Of a stretch of 64,000 nucleotides of DNA, positions 23,601 to 34,535 are shown piece after piece (position 1 is the stretch's first letter; every line of letters begins with the position of its first letter). Below the pieces are notes generated by a model. It was not told the DNA's origin. It saw nothing but the letters and a program-made list of their open reading frames with translations, and did not search any database. The translations under genes were made by a program, and so were the position numbers. This DNA comes from Plutella xylostella (taxonomy: Eukaryota > Arthropoda > Insecta > Lepidoptera > Plutellidae): NCBI RefSeq assembly GCF_932276165.1, contig NC_064008.1, forward strand, positions 2,733,001-2,797,000, in the 5' to 3' direction.

Positions 23601-26542
23601 AAACAGAATACTCCTTCTTATTTTTGGTGTTGTCGCGTACCACTTGCAGTTGTATATACCATCGGCCACCTCCCGACTCTAGAATCAAAAATATATAAAA
23701 CAGTTAATAATTAGGTACTTAAATATTTAATACATGTAATGTTTTTAATACATAATCTCCATATAATATAACGGTCTTATTCATAAAAAGTTACGGGAGA
23801 CCTATAGGCCTGCTATAAGCAAATGTCAAAAAAACTTTATTCATAAACGATCAATAGCGCTAAAGAACTCTCCAACTGATTCGTAAAACCTTGATATGCT
23901 AAAGTTGGCTGGACCCTACTAGACACCTTCCGTAAACCTCCTATTGTACAAAAACATGGCGGCCGGTCAACAGCTGTTCTGCTTTATTGACGATTTGACA
24001 TTTGTTGTGAGTTAATATTTGCTGAAAATAAGTTGCCATGGTAACGTAAAAATTTAATATATTTTTTTGTGGGTTTTGGCTTGGCCACTGCGCCTTTAAG
24101 CCAACGTAATCTTTTTTAAGTGTCGCGCCGTGGCTAACATAGATAATAGAGATTGATAAATGAATGAAAGTTTTCGCTATTTTTGTTTATGGTTTCGTCA
24201 GACCGGCAACTTAATAGGGTAAATGTCAAAATGTTTGGTCTGTGAAATCTATTAGCATCACTATAGTTATTGAAGGTTTACGGAACGATTATGAATAGAG
24301 ATTTTTATGAAACCTCAAATAGGCTTAAAGTGTTCCGTAGCTACTGAGCTCAGTAAACCTACTTTAAGGTTTTTTTATGAATAAGACCGTAAGTATATAC
24401 TGACCGAATTCATTATTAAATCTCCGAACAGGCAAATAAGAAATATTTGTGACACATTGGAGGAGAAAAACACCAAGTAATTCAAAACGGACCACGCATC
24501 ATTCAGCGTCTGAAAATGAGCAAGAATTAAAAAAAAAACACCAAGTGATTCTTACCTAAGTCATTAGCTTACTGTACTTATGCTTATGCAAAAACAGCAG
24601 TAACTATACATATAAAACAAATGAGAGGAAATTGTTCGAAATTAAATATCAAGATTTCAGCGTGAGTGTAAATTAGATAGATAAAATTATTAAAACACCT
24701 GTACAGCCATAAAACAAACAGAGAAAAATTATATTAACTGAAATTAAATTTAAGATAATTTAAGTTATACAAAAGCTTGATTGATATTTATAATACCGTA
24801 ACATTGAATCCTGTGAAGCAAATGAGGAAAGAACTGCAGCCATAGTTGAGGAAGATGGACGTGGAGTAGACTCTCTCCAATCTGCCCACCAACCTGGGGA
24901 CAGTGCAATAGAATAGAATAGAGTGGAATACAACCAAAGAATTCCGTTGTTAAAACATTTATGTACTTAAAGGTGCAGTAGATTATCTGATGGCTATTCT
25001 AATCAGAAAGACACTAGAGTTGGAATAGTGTTTGGCATAAAAAAAATATTATTTAAAGACAGAAAGTGCATTAATTTAATAAGTAAGTACCATAATTAAC
25101 GTCTCTTCGAAACAGAAAATGTTTTGGTGAAAAGAACTAACATATTATTATCTCATATAATATATTCTAAAATAAGGCAAAATTATGGCATTCCATGTTT
25201 CATCGATGATTTCATTGTTTCAAAATAATTAAGTACTTACTTAATTGAAAAAAACATAAGTAGGTACACTTACTCTATCAACTTCTGATGCCGTTTTGCC
25301 AAGATGCAAAACTTCTTGGCCACTTCTTGTTCCCCTCCAATCTCGGATCCTGTGATGAAGATCTCCAACCTTCTCTTGAGGATACGGAACTGCATGTACA
25401 AGTGGGTACAGCAGACGAAGAACAAAGTGTCTGGACCAATGAGGTTGTAGATGCAACATGCACCTGAAAGAGACAACAATATACGAACAAGATCACATAC
25501 AAAAGCGAAGAAAAAACTATCCGCATTTTGTTGCGCAAACCGTTTTAAGTTCAACCTAATGATAAACATTTTACGCATGAATTAAGTCACAAATCTTCTA
25601 ACCGAACTACTTAAAAATAAGAGCTCAGTGGCAGAACTGGGGGGTTAATTGCCGTGACTTTTCTTTTGCATTGATAATTAATCTTGTTCGTATTAAAATA
25701 TTGTTGGCAGAAGTTGTTAAAATGAAAGCTATGTCTACATGCAAATCGTAAAGAACAAGCCTTTCACACGACATATAAATATAAAAATACTTAGATAAAG
25801 TACGAAGAATATTGAACTAGCATACAACGACATTACATACGAGTAAGACAGAGGTCAGAGTTTTGCGGCGATCCTTGACTGAAGATTTCCAGCAATGATA
25901 AAAGAATAATGATTACTATTAATAATACTTACTCGAATAACACTGATGCCCATACGCTATCGGCCAAAACCTCAGGTCGTACGGATCAAAGGGATAATTC
26001 ATGAACATCGGCAGAGACAACTCAAGCTGGCCATGAGCGAAGTATTTGAACGCGAGGACAATCAACGGCCTCAGGTCAAAGAGCAGAATCAGCAGTAAGT
26101 TCGTCCAAAACAGAACAAATACCACTTTCCGCGATAACTTCAAAGAATCAATCACTATATCACTCTCCGCTTCCTCATCTATATCCTCGCTTTCTTTGTA
26201 ATCACCATTGCCAGGAAACATAGCGTGAAGTTCTTTGATAAGTTTCGAAATTATGTCGACCTTATGGAGGATATTGGCAATCTTTACAAAGCCTAGGATT
26301 CCGTAAACGATACAAGGCATCATGTATGTTAATCCAACAAATCCCATTTTGCTGGAGAGGCACCACCCTATCTCGCAAGGTATGCAGAGACCGGTGATGA
26401 TGAGGTTGAATATGAACAAATAATAGTTCTTTAGGAAGGAAAAGAAAGCCGTTTGTAAAGGTTGGTCAATTTTGATGCCGCTTAATAGAAGACAGAGTTT
26501 GGGAATGCGTAGTGAACGACTAAATTCGTCGTCTTTCGACAT
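20639..26542 (-). CDS. Odorant receptor (7tm_6 family), seven exons, complete
   Basis: Exons on the minus strand are 26542-25933, 25463-25274, 24893-24797, 24509-24405, 23678-23590, 21079-21013 and 20731-20639. All introns are GT-AG, all phases join, and the total is 1251 nt or 416 residues plus stop. Landmarks in order: N-terminal cytoplasmic part with KLCLLLSGI; hydrophobic segments near 38-60, 67-92, 138-165 and 205-232; the MNYPFDPYDLRFWP loop near 181; exon 3 with SSFLICFTGFNVT; exon 4 with SQIFLICLFGDLIMNS; exon 5 with EVADGIYNCKWY; exon 6 with SQKPCKLTA; exon 7 with SWSYFALLRTV. These are the diagnostic C-terminal motifs of insect odorant receptors, which pair with Orco as ligand-gated cation channels in sensory neurons. 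Length and exon plan are typical. Intron 5 (2510 bp) holds an antisense LINE, intron 4 an inverted-repeat element, and intron 6 repeat fragments. No frame is broken. The ligand cannot be told from sequence. Confidence 0.93.
20745..20930. repeat. Repeat fragments in odorant-receptor intron 6
   Basis: A (CATCAT)n run leads into CCACTACTGGACATAGACC, a common lepidopteran LINE word. It is followed at 20839 by ACACTTACGAGCAATGAAAA, one end of the TA-flanked family seen at 10200. Confidence 0.6.
21190..23459 (+). mobile_element. 5'-truncated Jockey/CR1-like LINE in odorant-receptor intron 5
   Basis: The reverse transcriptase frame is open from about 21210 to 22783. It shows GAGPDGIGP, NYRPISILSIIPKLFE, QHGFMKARSTTTN, YTDFQKAFDKVDH, GVVQGSILGP and the catalytic FADD in ILMFADDLKIF. 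A one-base shift in a T run near 22770-22785 breaks it, and the thumb and C-terminal part (SQLEYASVVWNPF) continues in another frame to 23295. A 3' UTR follows, ending in (AAAT)n at about 23433-23459. The endonuclease domain and the real 5' end are missing. It lies opposite to the host gene and did not hit an exon. It cannot move by itself. Confidence 0.85.
23479..23560 (-). repeat. Fragment of dispersed repeat (GGGGCACGG word)
   Basis: GCCACTGCTGGGGCACGG and GTCCTTCCAATGAAG are the inverse of words at 46490-46540 (CTTCATTGGAAGGAGACC, GTGCCCCAGCAG). Same family, opposite orientation, just outside exon 5 of the odorant receptor. Confidence 0.55.
23772..24389. mobile_element. 618-bp inverted-repeat element with TAA target duplication
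   Basis: Both ends read CGGTCTTATTCATAAAAA inward (18 of 18) and are flanked by TAA (23769-23771 and 24390-24392), as for PIF/Harbinger insertions. There is no transposase. The ends share CTTATTCATA plus AAAGTTAC with the 147-bp palindrome at 527. It sits in intron 4 of the odorant receptor, 15 bp inside the splice donor. Removing it and one TAA leaves an intron of about 105 bp. Confidence 0.85.
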
Positions 26543-28354
26543 TTTATTGTGTTTTTAGAAATCTTTGAAATTATGTGGTGTTGCAATAGTTTAAAAGAAA
26601 ATGTATTTTCCGCGGTAGCAATGATTGGACAATGAAAGCCTACATTTCAAATAGCATAGGTGATTTAATTCCCGAGATTTTCAATTAATTATTAATTGAA
26701 AATTATGGTTTTGATTAAGCAATTTTGTCAGTGAAGAAAATTACTGGGTGTTTAAAATGTCAGACAATGTAGAGCAAATAAAACTACAAAGGGGAGTCGT
26801 ACTGATAAGTTACAAGTACTGTTGTTGCTAGTAATGAAAAATTCTTTTTGCGATATCTGGTAGCTACTTTCATCTGCTGCTATTGCATCTACAGCCAAAA
26901 CCAGACGTATGAAATTAAATAACTGGTCATCGCGATCTGAGAAAAAGTGTTTTAAATACAAGAACTAATTTACAATACTTAGTTGGCTTTAATTAAAGCC
27001 TTTGGAAAGAAGTAAATTTAAACTAATACCTATGTTAATTAAAGTCACTTCTAGAATATTATTTACCTATCTTTGGTTAAAAGCTTCACAAAAATACAGT
27101 TTTCATTTGTTTAAGTATACTGGCTAGGCCTGTAATTTGTACATTTCTATCATAAACATATCATTATTGTGTCGCAAAAACAAAACAAACTAAACATTGC
27201 TTTGCCGTTGTGCCTATAATTTCTAGAAATTGTTGAATTACTAGTTACGATAGATTATAGGTAGCTTCTTTTAGCGCGCTCCTGTGTAAGTTCTAAGTAC
27301 TTACCTACATATTATTCATCACTCATGCACTGAAAGTAGGTGAGGATTAACTGAAAAGGGGCATGAAAATTGCTCTTTTCATGCCCGGGGAAACTTGCTT
27401 TCTTCAAAGATCTATTTATTATGGCGAATTTCAGGTGAAAGCCTTCTTAAAGCACCTGATGTATGTATGTACCGTGTTATGAACGTGATGGAATATTTTT
27501 GGTGTTGTTATCTATAGCTACACATAATAATAGAATAAGTTACTTATAAGATATTTTTTTTGTCATTCATGTTTTTTTTAATAATATCCTCGCATTGGTA
27601 ATGAAAAGTACATTGTTTACCTTGGGATGACTTATTACTTACTCCCTCAGCAGTTTATCGGCGGCCTCGCTATGCTTAGGCCGCAAAACCTGCCTCGGGG
27701 ATGAAATAGGCGGGTTTCACCCCTTGAAAGTAAATGTACTATTTATTCTATTATTTATTTATTCTAATATTTATTTTGTCCTACCTACATCACGTACAAT
27801 CCTTAACCCACATTCAAAAGTATTAGACACTTTAAAAAAGTTAACCCGTAGTTTATCTCGAAATAGGTGACGATGGATTCCAAAATGAAACGTCGACGGT
27901 TACAAAACTCTTGGCACATACGGAGTTTAAAAATTAAACAAACAAAGTAACTGGCTGGCCACTTGTTGCGCGAACAGAAACGAAAAAGATACCGCAAGGA
28001 GTTTTAGTCTATGGTTCCGTAGAAAGTACATCAAAGAAGATCCCAACTTTTTTTTCAGCATGATGATTTTTTCTATCGATGTTTTACCTTATTTTGGCAC
28101 AAATCAGCGCAATAGAAATTATCAAACTTGATTTTGGGCCTTAAAATCAAAACTGTCACACAATGCTAATGCTCAACGCTGCTAAAAGTAATAAATAATA
28201 TTTACTTTATTTAATAATTATTTTAAATGGTAAGATGGTCATCCTGTTCATTTTTTACATGTACTTATAGGACCACCTATTTACTTTAAATAAGCAAGTA
28301 AGTAACTAACAAGGACTTTTCCAGTATTTATTTACATGGCTTTATAGATGCACT
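26543..28354. other. Region upstream of the odorant receptor
   Basis: AT-rich sequence with no gene recognised. The receptor promoter must lie near 26545-26800 but no TATA or strong initiator stands out. 27360-27385 holds a small GGGCATGAAAA / CTTTTCATGCCC hairpin. Confidence 0.4.
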
Positions 28355-28519
28355 CAGGGGCTCTATTAATAAAAATAAATAAAATAAATAAAATAAAATA
28401 GCCTTTTATTTTCACTATCATGCAATTTCAAAATACAATAAATTACAATACTTTTACAAATTGACAAAATATTAGCTAAGTAGGTAAGTAACTATTCAAT
28501 TTCCTGACATTTCACAAAG

Positions 28520-28611
28520 CTTATCATGCATTTCGAATTAAATTGTATTGTATTTATACATCATTATAATTAATTATTATTACTTATTATTAAATATATT
28601 TTACAGTTTCA
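28520..28611. repeat. Tandemly duplicated ~85-bp unit in the LINE 3' UTR (first copy)
   Basis: A unit starting ATCATGCATTTCGAATTAA and running through AATTAATTATTATTACTTA to TTTTACAGTT occurs at about 28525-28610. It starts again at 28611, where the second copy is split by the piggyBac-type insertion and resumes at 29672. Confidence 0.7.
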
Positions 28612-28626
28612 TGCATTTCGAATTAA

Positions 28627-29671
28627 CCTTTAACTGCCGACCTACCAGTCTCACAGACGGCCTCGTTTTTATTTTGACAATATTTTTTCACCCGAAACGT
28701 TACCAAGGTTCCGCCCCTCAGTACCCTCCTCCCCCCGCGTGTTCTACTTGCTGTAGGCGTCCCGCTCACGGCGCGTGCACAGGTGCTTTATGCGGAGCTC
28801 GAGACGTCTCACAGACGTGAGTACGGTGTTTATGTTCCAAACTTGATACGTCTCTTGGTCGTCACCACGTTGTAAATGCATGTACTACCTTAGTGTCTTG
28901 AGGTCGTCACATCGTAATTAACATATGCTTTTTTTCCTACGGAATGTCTGAAAGTGGTGAAAACCCAGTGATTATAAAAATCAAGCAATTGATAATCATA
29001 GGAAACTGAGAGAAAAGAGACAGGACGTGCGAGGCGATGAAATATCAGACCACCGCGAGAACTACGTTATTCCATTGAACCAGTTATTGGTCCAACAGAT
29101 ATGCCCTCACCGCCTCCTGCCCGAGCATAAGCTCAAGAATAGCTGGGTATTCGGAAGACATGTGCAATTTGTCCAAGGCTACTAAAAAGACGCACAAAAA
29201 AATCATGTTGTCTTTGGAAGAAACTCATATGTGCCTTACATTTTGCCTACAAATATGCAATAGCTGCAAGCCATAAATATGCTAACTTGATTGAGTGTCA
29301 GTTTTTTATTTCGTTAAGTTTTTGTGCCGATTCTTTTTTATTTTACTTTATTAGTTATAAAAGAGTAAAATTATAAAAAAAAATCTACTGATATGTGTAT
29401 AAATAAAAAAATATATATGTCTAATAAAAGTTCCTAAAAATGTTCAAATAAAACTTGGGGTCTCATCAATACAGGCTGATTTCTTGTTAAATTAACTAAT
29501 TGTTTTATTGGCTATCCATATATTATAAGCCATTTATCTATAGTATTTTTATGGGTGGTTATAAATAAATAAAACGAATACTTTATTTTTAAATGATTTT
29601 TCAATTATCTACGTCTCTCAGACGTAACCTCGTTGTTAGTGGCGCGTTTAGGTCACGTCGGCAGTTAAAGG
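28627..29671. mobile_element. Non-autonomous piggyBac-type element at TTAA
   Basis: The ends CCTTTAACTGCCGAC and its perfect inverse GTCGGCAGTTAAAGG are flanked by TTAA (28623-28626 and 29672-29675), the piggyBac signature. The 1045 bp carry no transposase. The subterminal zones repeat ACGTCTCACAGACGT-like words on both sides, possible transposase binding sites. Confidence 0.85.
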
Positions 29672-30486
29672 TTAAATTTAATTGTATTTATACATTGTTA
29701 TAATTAATTATTGTTACTTATTATTAAATATGTTTTACAGTTGTAGTTATATACTTAAATGAAATTTATTTATTATATTAATTGTGAAGCACCCATAAGC
29801 GGGTAAAGGCCTCCTCCATCCTGTTCCAATGCTCCCTGCATTGTGCCAGTCGCGTCCAGGTGTGGCCGGCCAGGCGCACGATGTCGTCGCTCCAGCGGCG
29901 GCGCGGGCGGCCTCGCGGGCGAGGTGTATCGCGCGGCCACCACTAAACAGAGAAAGCAAATCATGCGGACTAGAAATGAATGCAAGTAAAACTTGCGCCA
30001 TGACCAACTCCGAACCAATCTCTCTAATAGTTGACGACACTGCAATCAAATACGTCGACGAATATGTTTACTTGGGTCAGAATATTTCGTTCAAAAACTT
30101 CACTCTTAAGGAAGTAGAACGTAGAGTAAAGTTAGCATGGAAAAAATATTGGTCCCTGAAGCACATATTTAAATCAAACTTATCTATAGAGTTAAAAAGA
30201 AAGGCATTAGAGACTGTGGTACTGCCAACTCTTTTATACGGTTGTCAAACGTGGGCCATCACTAAAGAAATAATCAACAAGCTACAGGTATTTCAGAGAG
30301 CAGTAGAAAGAAGCATGTTGGGTTTGAAACTGAGAGACAGGGTGAAGAATTTTACTATAAGAAAGCGGACTCGAGTCACAGATGCAGCGGAGTTGGCATG
30401 CCGGCTAAAATGGCGATGGGCTGGCCATTGCGCCCGTGCCAAAGACAACCGATGGAGCGAGCGAGTTCTGCACAGGGGCTCTATTA

Positions 30487-32310
30487 CGAAATAAAAACAA
30501 AGTAGGTAACATTTACGAAGTAGATACCTAATTATAGTCTGATTTTAACAGAATTCCAATTGACAATTTCTGAACGTTTCATAAACAGTAGATTGCCCAC
30601 CAATATAACGATTATTAACGATACTCACTTAATCGCGGGACAATCGACTGTTGATGAACCGTTCAGAATCTGTCAACTTAGTAGGTACTATATCTACTAC
30701 ATATATCTGAGATTAAAAAAATACTTTAGTGTCAAATTCAACTAATTTTTCATCCGAAAATCGTTGCCGAAACAAGTTTGCCATAGCTATTCAGCAACCC
30801 TAACAACAGTTGCAAAAATCAAGCAACATCCTGCCCGATCCATTTAGTCGGAGTTCCGATCTCACTTTTTACGTCCAGAAATCTGCAAAAAGTATCTCTC
30901 GACGGAGGATTTATCTGCGCGCGGGGCAGTGCGAAATTGCATGTAGAGTCAGCAAAGAGGTAAGTTTACACGGGCAGCGCTTGGACTGTCATGATTTGAA
31001 AATCAGTGTTGCTGACTTGTCAACTGTGAGTGACATTATGCTGAGTGTAAGACCTCTTAGCATTGACATATATATTACTGCGTAAGGACAGGCCAAACCA
31101 CTCAAGAAAATGGCACCCGCGCGTTGGCCCTAAAATAGTCATTTTAGGGCCAACGGTCCTCAGTCGACAGTTGTCTGTGACGGAGAGATAGTCTTTGTTT
31201 CTTGTGATAAATATGCCTATTTTTGTTGTGAAAGGCTACAAAAACTATGATACGAAGGTCAAAAAGGAATATGGAATATCGTATCATCCTTAATTAATAA
31301 ATAAACACATTTTAAAGCGATAATTATTTTACTACCAAAGTCTACAATGGCCGCACGATGTAACCTTGTACGGGCGTCCGCATGCAACTCACTCATATTA
31401 TTATGTACCTACTGTCCGGTGACGGTAAAATATGAACGCACGTACAAGGTTGCGTCGTCAGGATAAGTAGCTCGGCTCTGAAATAGTTCCAACAAATTAT
31501 GACAGATGGCAGTTATTTTGCTTGTATGAAGAAGGTTTAAGTAAAATGTTCTGAAGGGCGTATCCTTCCTTTTGAAATCATTGCCTCTTAGTCGCTGCAG
31601 CACATACATACAATCGATACTATGTGTAAACTGTTAGGTAAGTATCTTTATCAGTGTGCTGTTTGGCAAATAAATGTTTGTCTCTCTATCTCCCATTTAA
31701 TTCTACTTAAGAATGATAGATGATTTGAAGTGCTCATTTGGTAAGCCCATGGTAAGAATAAAGGCATCAGCTCAGCATGTGCTACAGTCCTACAAACAAT
31801 AAACGCCACAGCGCTGGTAACTTGTGAATCATCATTGTATTTACTGCTGTCAAATCAGAAATTAAAAAAAAACACCTAAGTGGTTCTCGATATAAACCCT
31901 GCCTTCAGGGTATGTTTTAGTTAATACGTAACCTGAAATTAATCGAAATTATCCACGTTTAGAATCGGGGTAGCGAGGTTTGCCTCAGGTAAAAATGAAG
32001 AGGTTTCTTTCATAAGATGCTATGGTATAATCCGTTTCAAATATGTTGGCCTCAAAAGTATTTTTATTTTTTTATGACAAAATTTCAAAATTACGAAACT
32101 ACAATTGAGGACCAGTAGTTGACGCCGAGTAAAAATGTTGTGCTTACTATATTTTAATCACTATCTGTCATATTCACACCTGGTGAAAGTCAAGTTAATT
32201 ATAATAATAATACTTACCTCTATTGATGTTGTTTCTGAGGGCAGAAATTCTAATTTTAGAGCTGTCAAATCACACACACCTTGTACTATGTACTCCCTTC
32301 CAGATAACTT
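30487..32310. other. Intergenic, one strong hairpin
   Basis: No gene is seen. At 31122-31155 a perfect 15-bp stem CGTTGGCCCTAAAAT closes on an AGTC loop. The open frame at 30810-31085 crosses AG and GT sites but has no domain I recognise. Confidence 0.4.
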
Positions 32311-32570
32311 GACGATCGAATGGCGTAGTGGTTAGTGGCCCTGACTGCTATTCCGAAGGTCCCGGGTTCGATTCCCGGCTGGGGCAGATATTTGTTTAAA
32401 GACAAATATTTGTACTCGGGTCTTGGGTGTTGATATTTATATTTAATATGTATCTACTATCTATGTATTTGTGTAGATATATCAGCTGTCCGATACCCAT
32501 AACACAGGCTCTGCCTAGCTTGGGGTCGGATGGCCGTGTGTGAAGATGTCCCCACATATTATTATTATAA
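32311..32570 (+). mobile_element. tRNA-derived SINE, body type 1
   Basis: The head holds a Pol III A box (TGGCGTAGTGG) and B box (GGTTCGATTCC) within a tRNA-like stretch ending GGCTGGGGCAGATATTTG. The body carries TGTAGATATATCAGCTGTCC and GGATGGCCGTGTGTGA and ends in an ATT run. The minus copy at 43080 has the same body. Confidence 0.85.
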
Positions 32571-33118
32571 CTACCTACCTTATCTTTATTTACTGACGAT
32601 AAACTAAATAACAGTTACTTAACAGAAAAACTTATAACAAGATAAAATTAAAAATAAATAGGCACTACCTAAGTAATTATCTGAATTACTGTTGAGTAAC
32701 ATTTTAGTTCATGCTTAGCTAGATTCTCAGCCCCTCTTAACAGACCGGTAATGACAAACACTAACCTAACGGACAGTATTACTATTTAAATATCGAATCC
32801 ATGGTTGAGACCCTATGCAGGTGGCGTGCAGAGCAAAATTAACGTAACCACTCTATAAATAGAGTCTAAATTCACGCGCTGCACTGACTGTAAAAGTTTT
32901 TTCACTGACAGATACCGACAAATCCAACGACAAAAAAAGGTTCACATTTCTTAGAACAAGCCTCGGCCTCTTTCTCGGTCTAGGGAACTGTTCTATGGAT
33001 GCCAGGAGATTTTTTGTACAATTTTAAAATAACATGTTCAACATTTTGTGTTAGTCACGAATGTGGTATGTACATATTACTTCTTTTTTTTTCAATTTCG
33101 TAAGTAAGCCTATATCTA

Positions 33119-33381
33119 CAGGGTGTTGCAAAAAGGGTATACTAAGCCGAAACCTACATGTGCAGCATGTTATATCTAAGCCCGAAACAGAAATCAGAAT
33201 TTGGAAATTCGCGAAAAAAAATTTAATTTTCCATAGAAACTTTGTTGGTCACGTGACTTTTACTATGGAAAAAAACATTTTTTTTTCGCGAATTTCCAAA
33301 TTCTGATTTCAGTTTCGGGCTTAGATATAACATGCTGCACATGTAGGTTTCGGCTTAGTAAACCAATTTTGCAACATCCTG
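33119..33381. mobile_element. Fold-back TA-flanked MITE (CAGGGTGTTGCAAAA)
   Basis: The arms of about 120 bp are almost fully complementary. They begin CAGGGTGTTGCAAAA and, at the far end inverted, CAGGATGTTGCAAAA, with TA on both sides (33117-33118 and 33382-33383). The inner arm words include AAGCCGAAACCTACATGTGC and CAGAATTTGGAAATTCGCG. The centre carries GGTCACGTGAC. It resembles mariner-type MITEs. Related one-armed pieces are at 11799 and 50578. Confidence 0.85.
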
Positions 33382-34535
33382 TATATTCCTTATTTGTTAC
33401 TTAACCATTTTTTTTAAAATCGGTCTTCAATTTGCATGTCATTTAAATAATCTATTAGGTAATCTAATTATGTACACAGGGTACCTATGTGCGAAAGGTG
33501 GCTTGTAAGGAAGGATCGAATCCAGTGGTGTGGTTTGGAGATTCCTAGTTCCAGCAGTGGACTGTTATATAGGCTGATGACTGATGATGATGATGATGAT
33601 AGGTTCATTATCTAGCCGAAAGGCGACCGGAGGGAGTCAAATTCTGCAAGATTTAAAAAAACTTAACTTGACGATACTTAAATAGGTACAGGTGTGAAAC
33701 TAAAAACAAACTTCATCGTTTATGGCAAATAGGTTGGTGGCTTGGTGGGTATGGCCCACTAAAACACCAACTCATCGTAGACTTTTTACTCACCATCCTT
33801 CACCGTATGTCGAATAAATTTCCAGTAAGTACAATTTTTGTAAAGGTAGATAATAATAAAATGGGAATAAAATACTTATACTTAATAGTTATAAGTACAT
33901 ATATATACATACATTCCTCGGTAATATTGTACTTAGTAAGTAGTAGGTAAGTACTTCATATTCCTAGATGATAACTTTTATTTAGTAGCCTGTCACACAT
34001 GTGATTTTATTACGATTTTTAATACTTTTTAGCGTTTGGTAAAAGTGACCCTTAATCATTTATAGCATAAATAATTTTTACAAAACATTAAAATAGGAAC
34101 TTTATGGACCCTGTCGGGCACAGAAAATTAAAACTAAATATACTTAAGTTATTAAATATAAACAAAATTTAGTACCGTACTTAGTTGGCCTTACAAGTCT
34201 ACGTTGCACCTACCAATAGTCGTAAATATTTTCATTTTCAGGATTTCGTTTCAAAGACTGAAAATATTTGTAAAAACTATTCCTTAACGCCATCTATCGG
34301 TTGTATGCAATACTAAGTTAAGTTGATAAAACAGTGCTGCCTTCGAAGTTATTAGAAACCGTTTTGCCGACGCAACATTGACGAGCTGTCATGGCGTTTA
34401 CACAGATAGGTTTTCGCGAACGAAAACATAAATAATGATTTTAAAACGTAATTTTACAGCCAAAAACTCATGTGGTTTCTACAAAGTGTCATGATTAACG
34501 TTATTAAGTGAAGATTTAGTTATAAGTGCGTGAAA
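33382..34535. other. Region upstream of RYBP
   Basis: A GATGAT run near 33586 ends a LINE-like word. Otherwise AT-rich. The last 160 bp, with GACGCAACATTGACGAGC and TTTTCGCGAACG, are the likely promoter and 5' leader of RYBP. No core motif is convincing. Confidence 0.45.

Larger units (their letters stand above)
28369..30472 (-). mobile_element. Twin-primed (5'-inverted) LINE with 14-bp target duplication
   Basis: The target duplication CAGGGGCTCTATTA is at 28355-28368 and 30473-30486. Read on the minus strand, the sense 3' segment runs from about 29945: a C-terminal frame with RRRWSDDIVRLAGHTW and RMEEAFTRLWVLHN stops near 29789. The 3' UTR follows, with AATAAAAGGC and a TTTTATTTA-rich tail at 28369-28400. 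The remainder (about 29950-30472) is the upstream ORF part in the opposite sense, reading LPTLLYGCQTWAITKE and RLKWRWAGHCARAKDNRW on the plus strand. The two parts meet head to head, as twin priming predicts. The 3' UTR holds a nested piggyBac-type element. The lineage looks like the endonuclease/RT LINEs common in Lepidoptera. Confidence 0.8.

Noticed and set aside
29747..30049. Minus-strand frames of 90-100 codons
   Set aside because: They are other frames over the LINE C-terminus at 29789-29945, and they cross the inversion point.
32311..32390. tRNA gene suggested by good A and B boxes
   Set aside because: The stretch does not close an acceptor stem, has a long SINE body and is repeated three more times. 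It is a SINE head.
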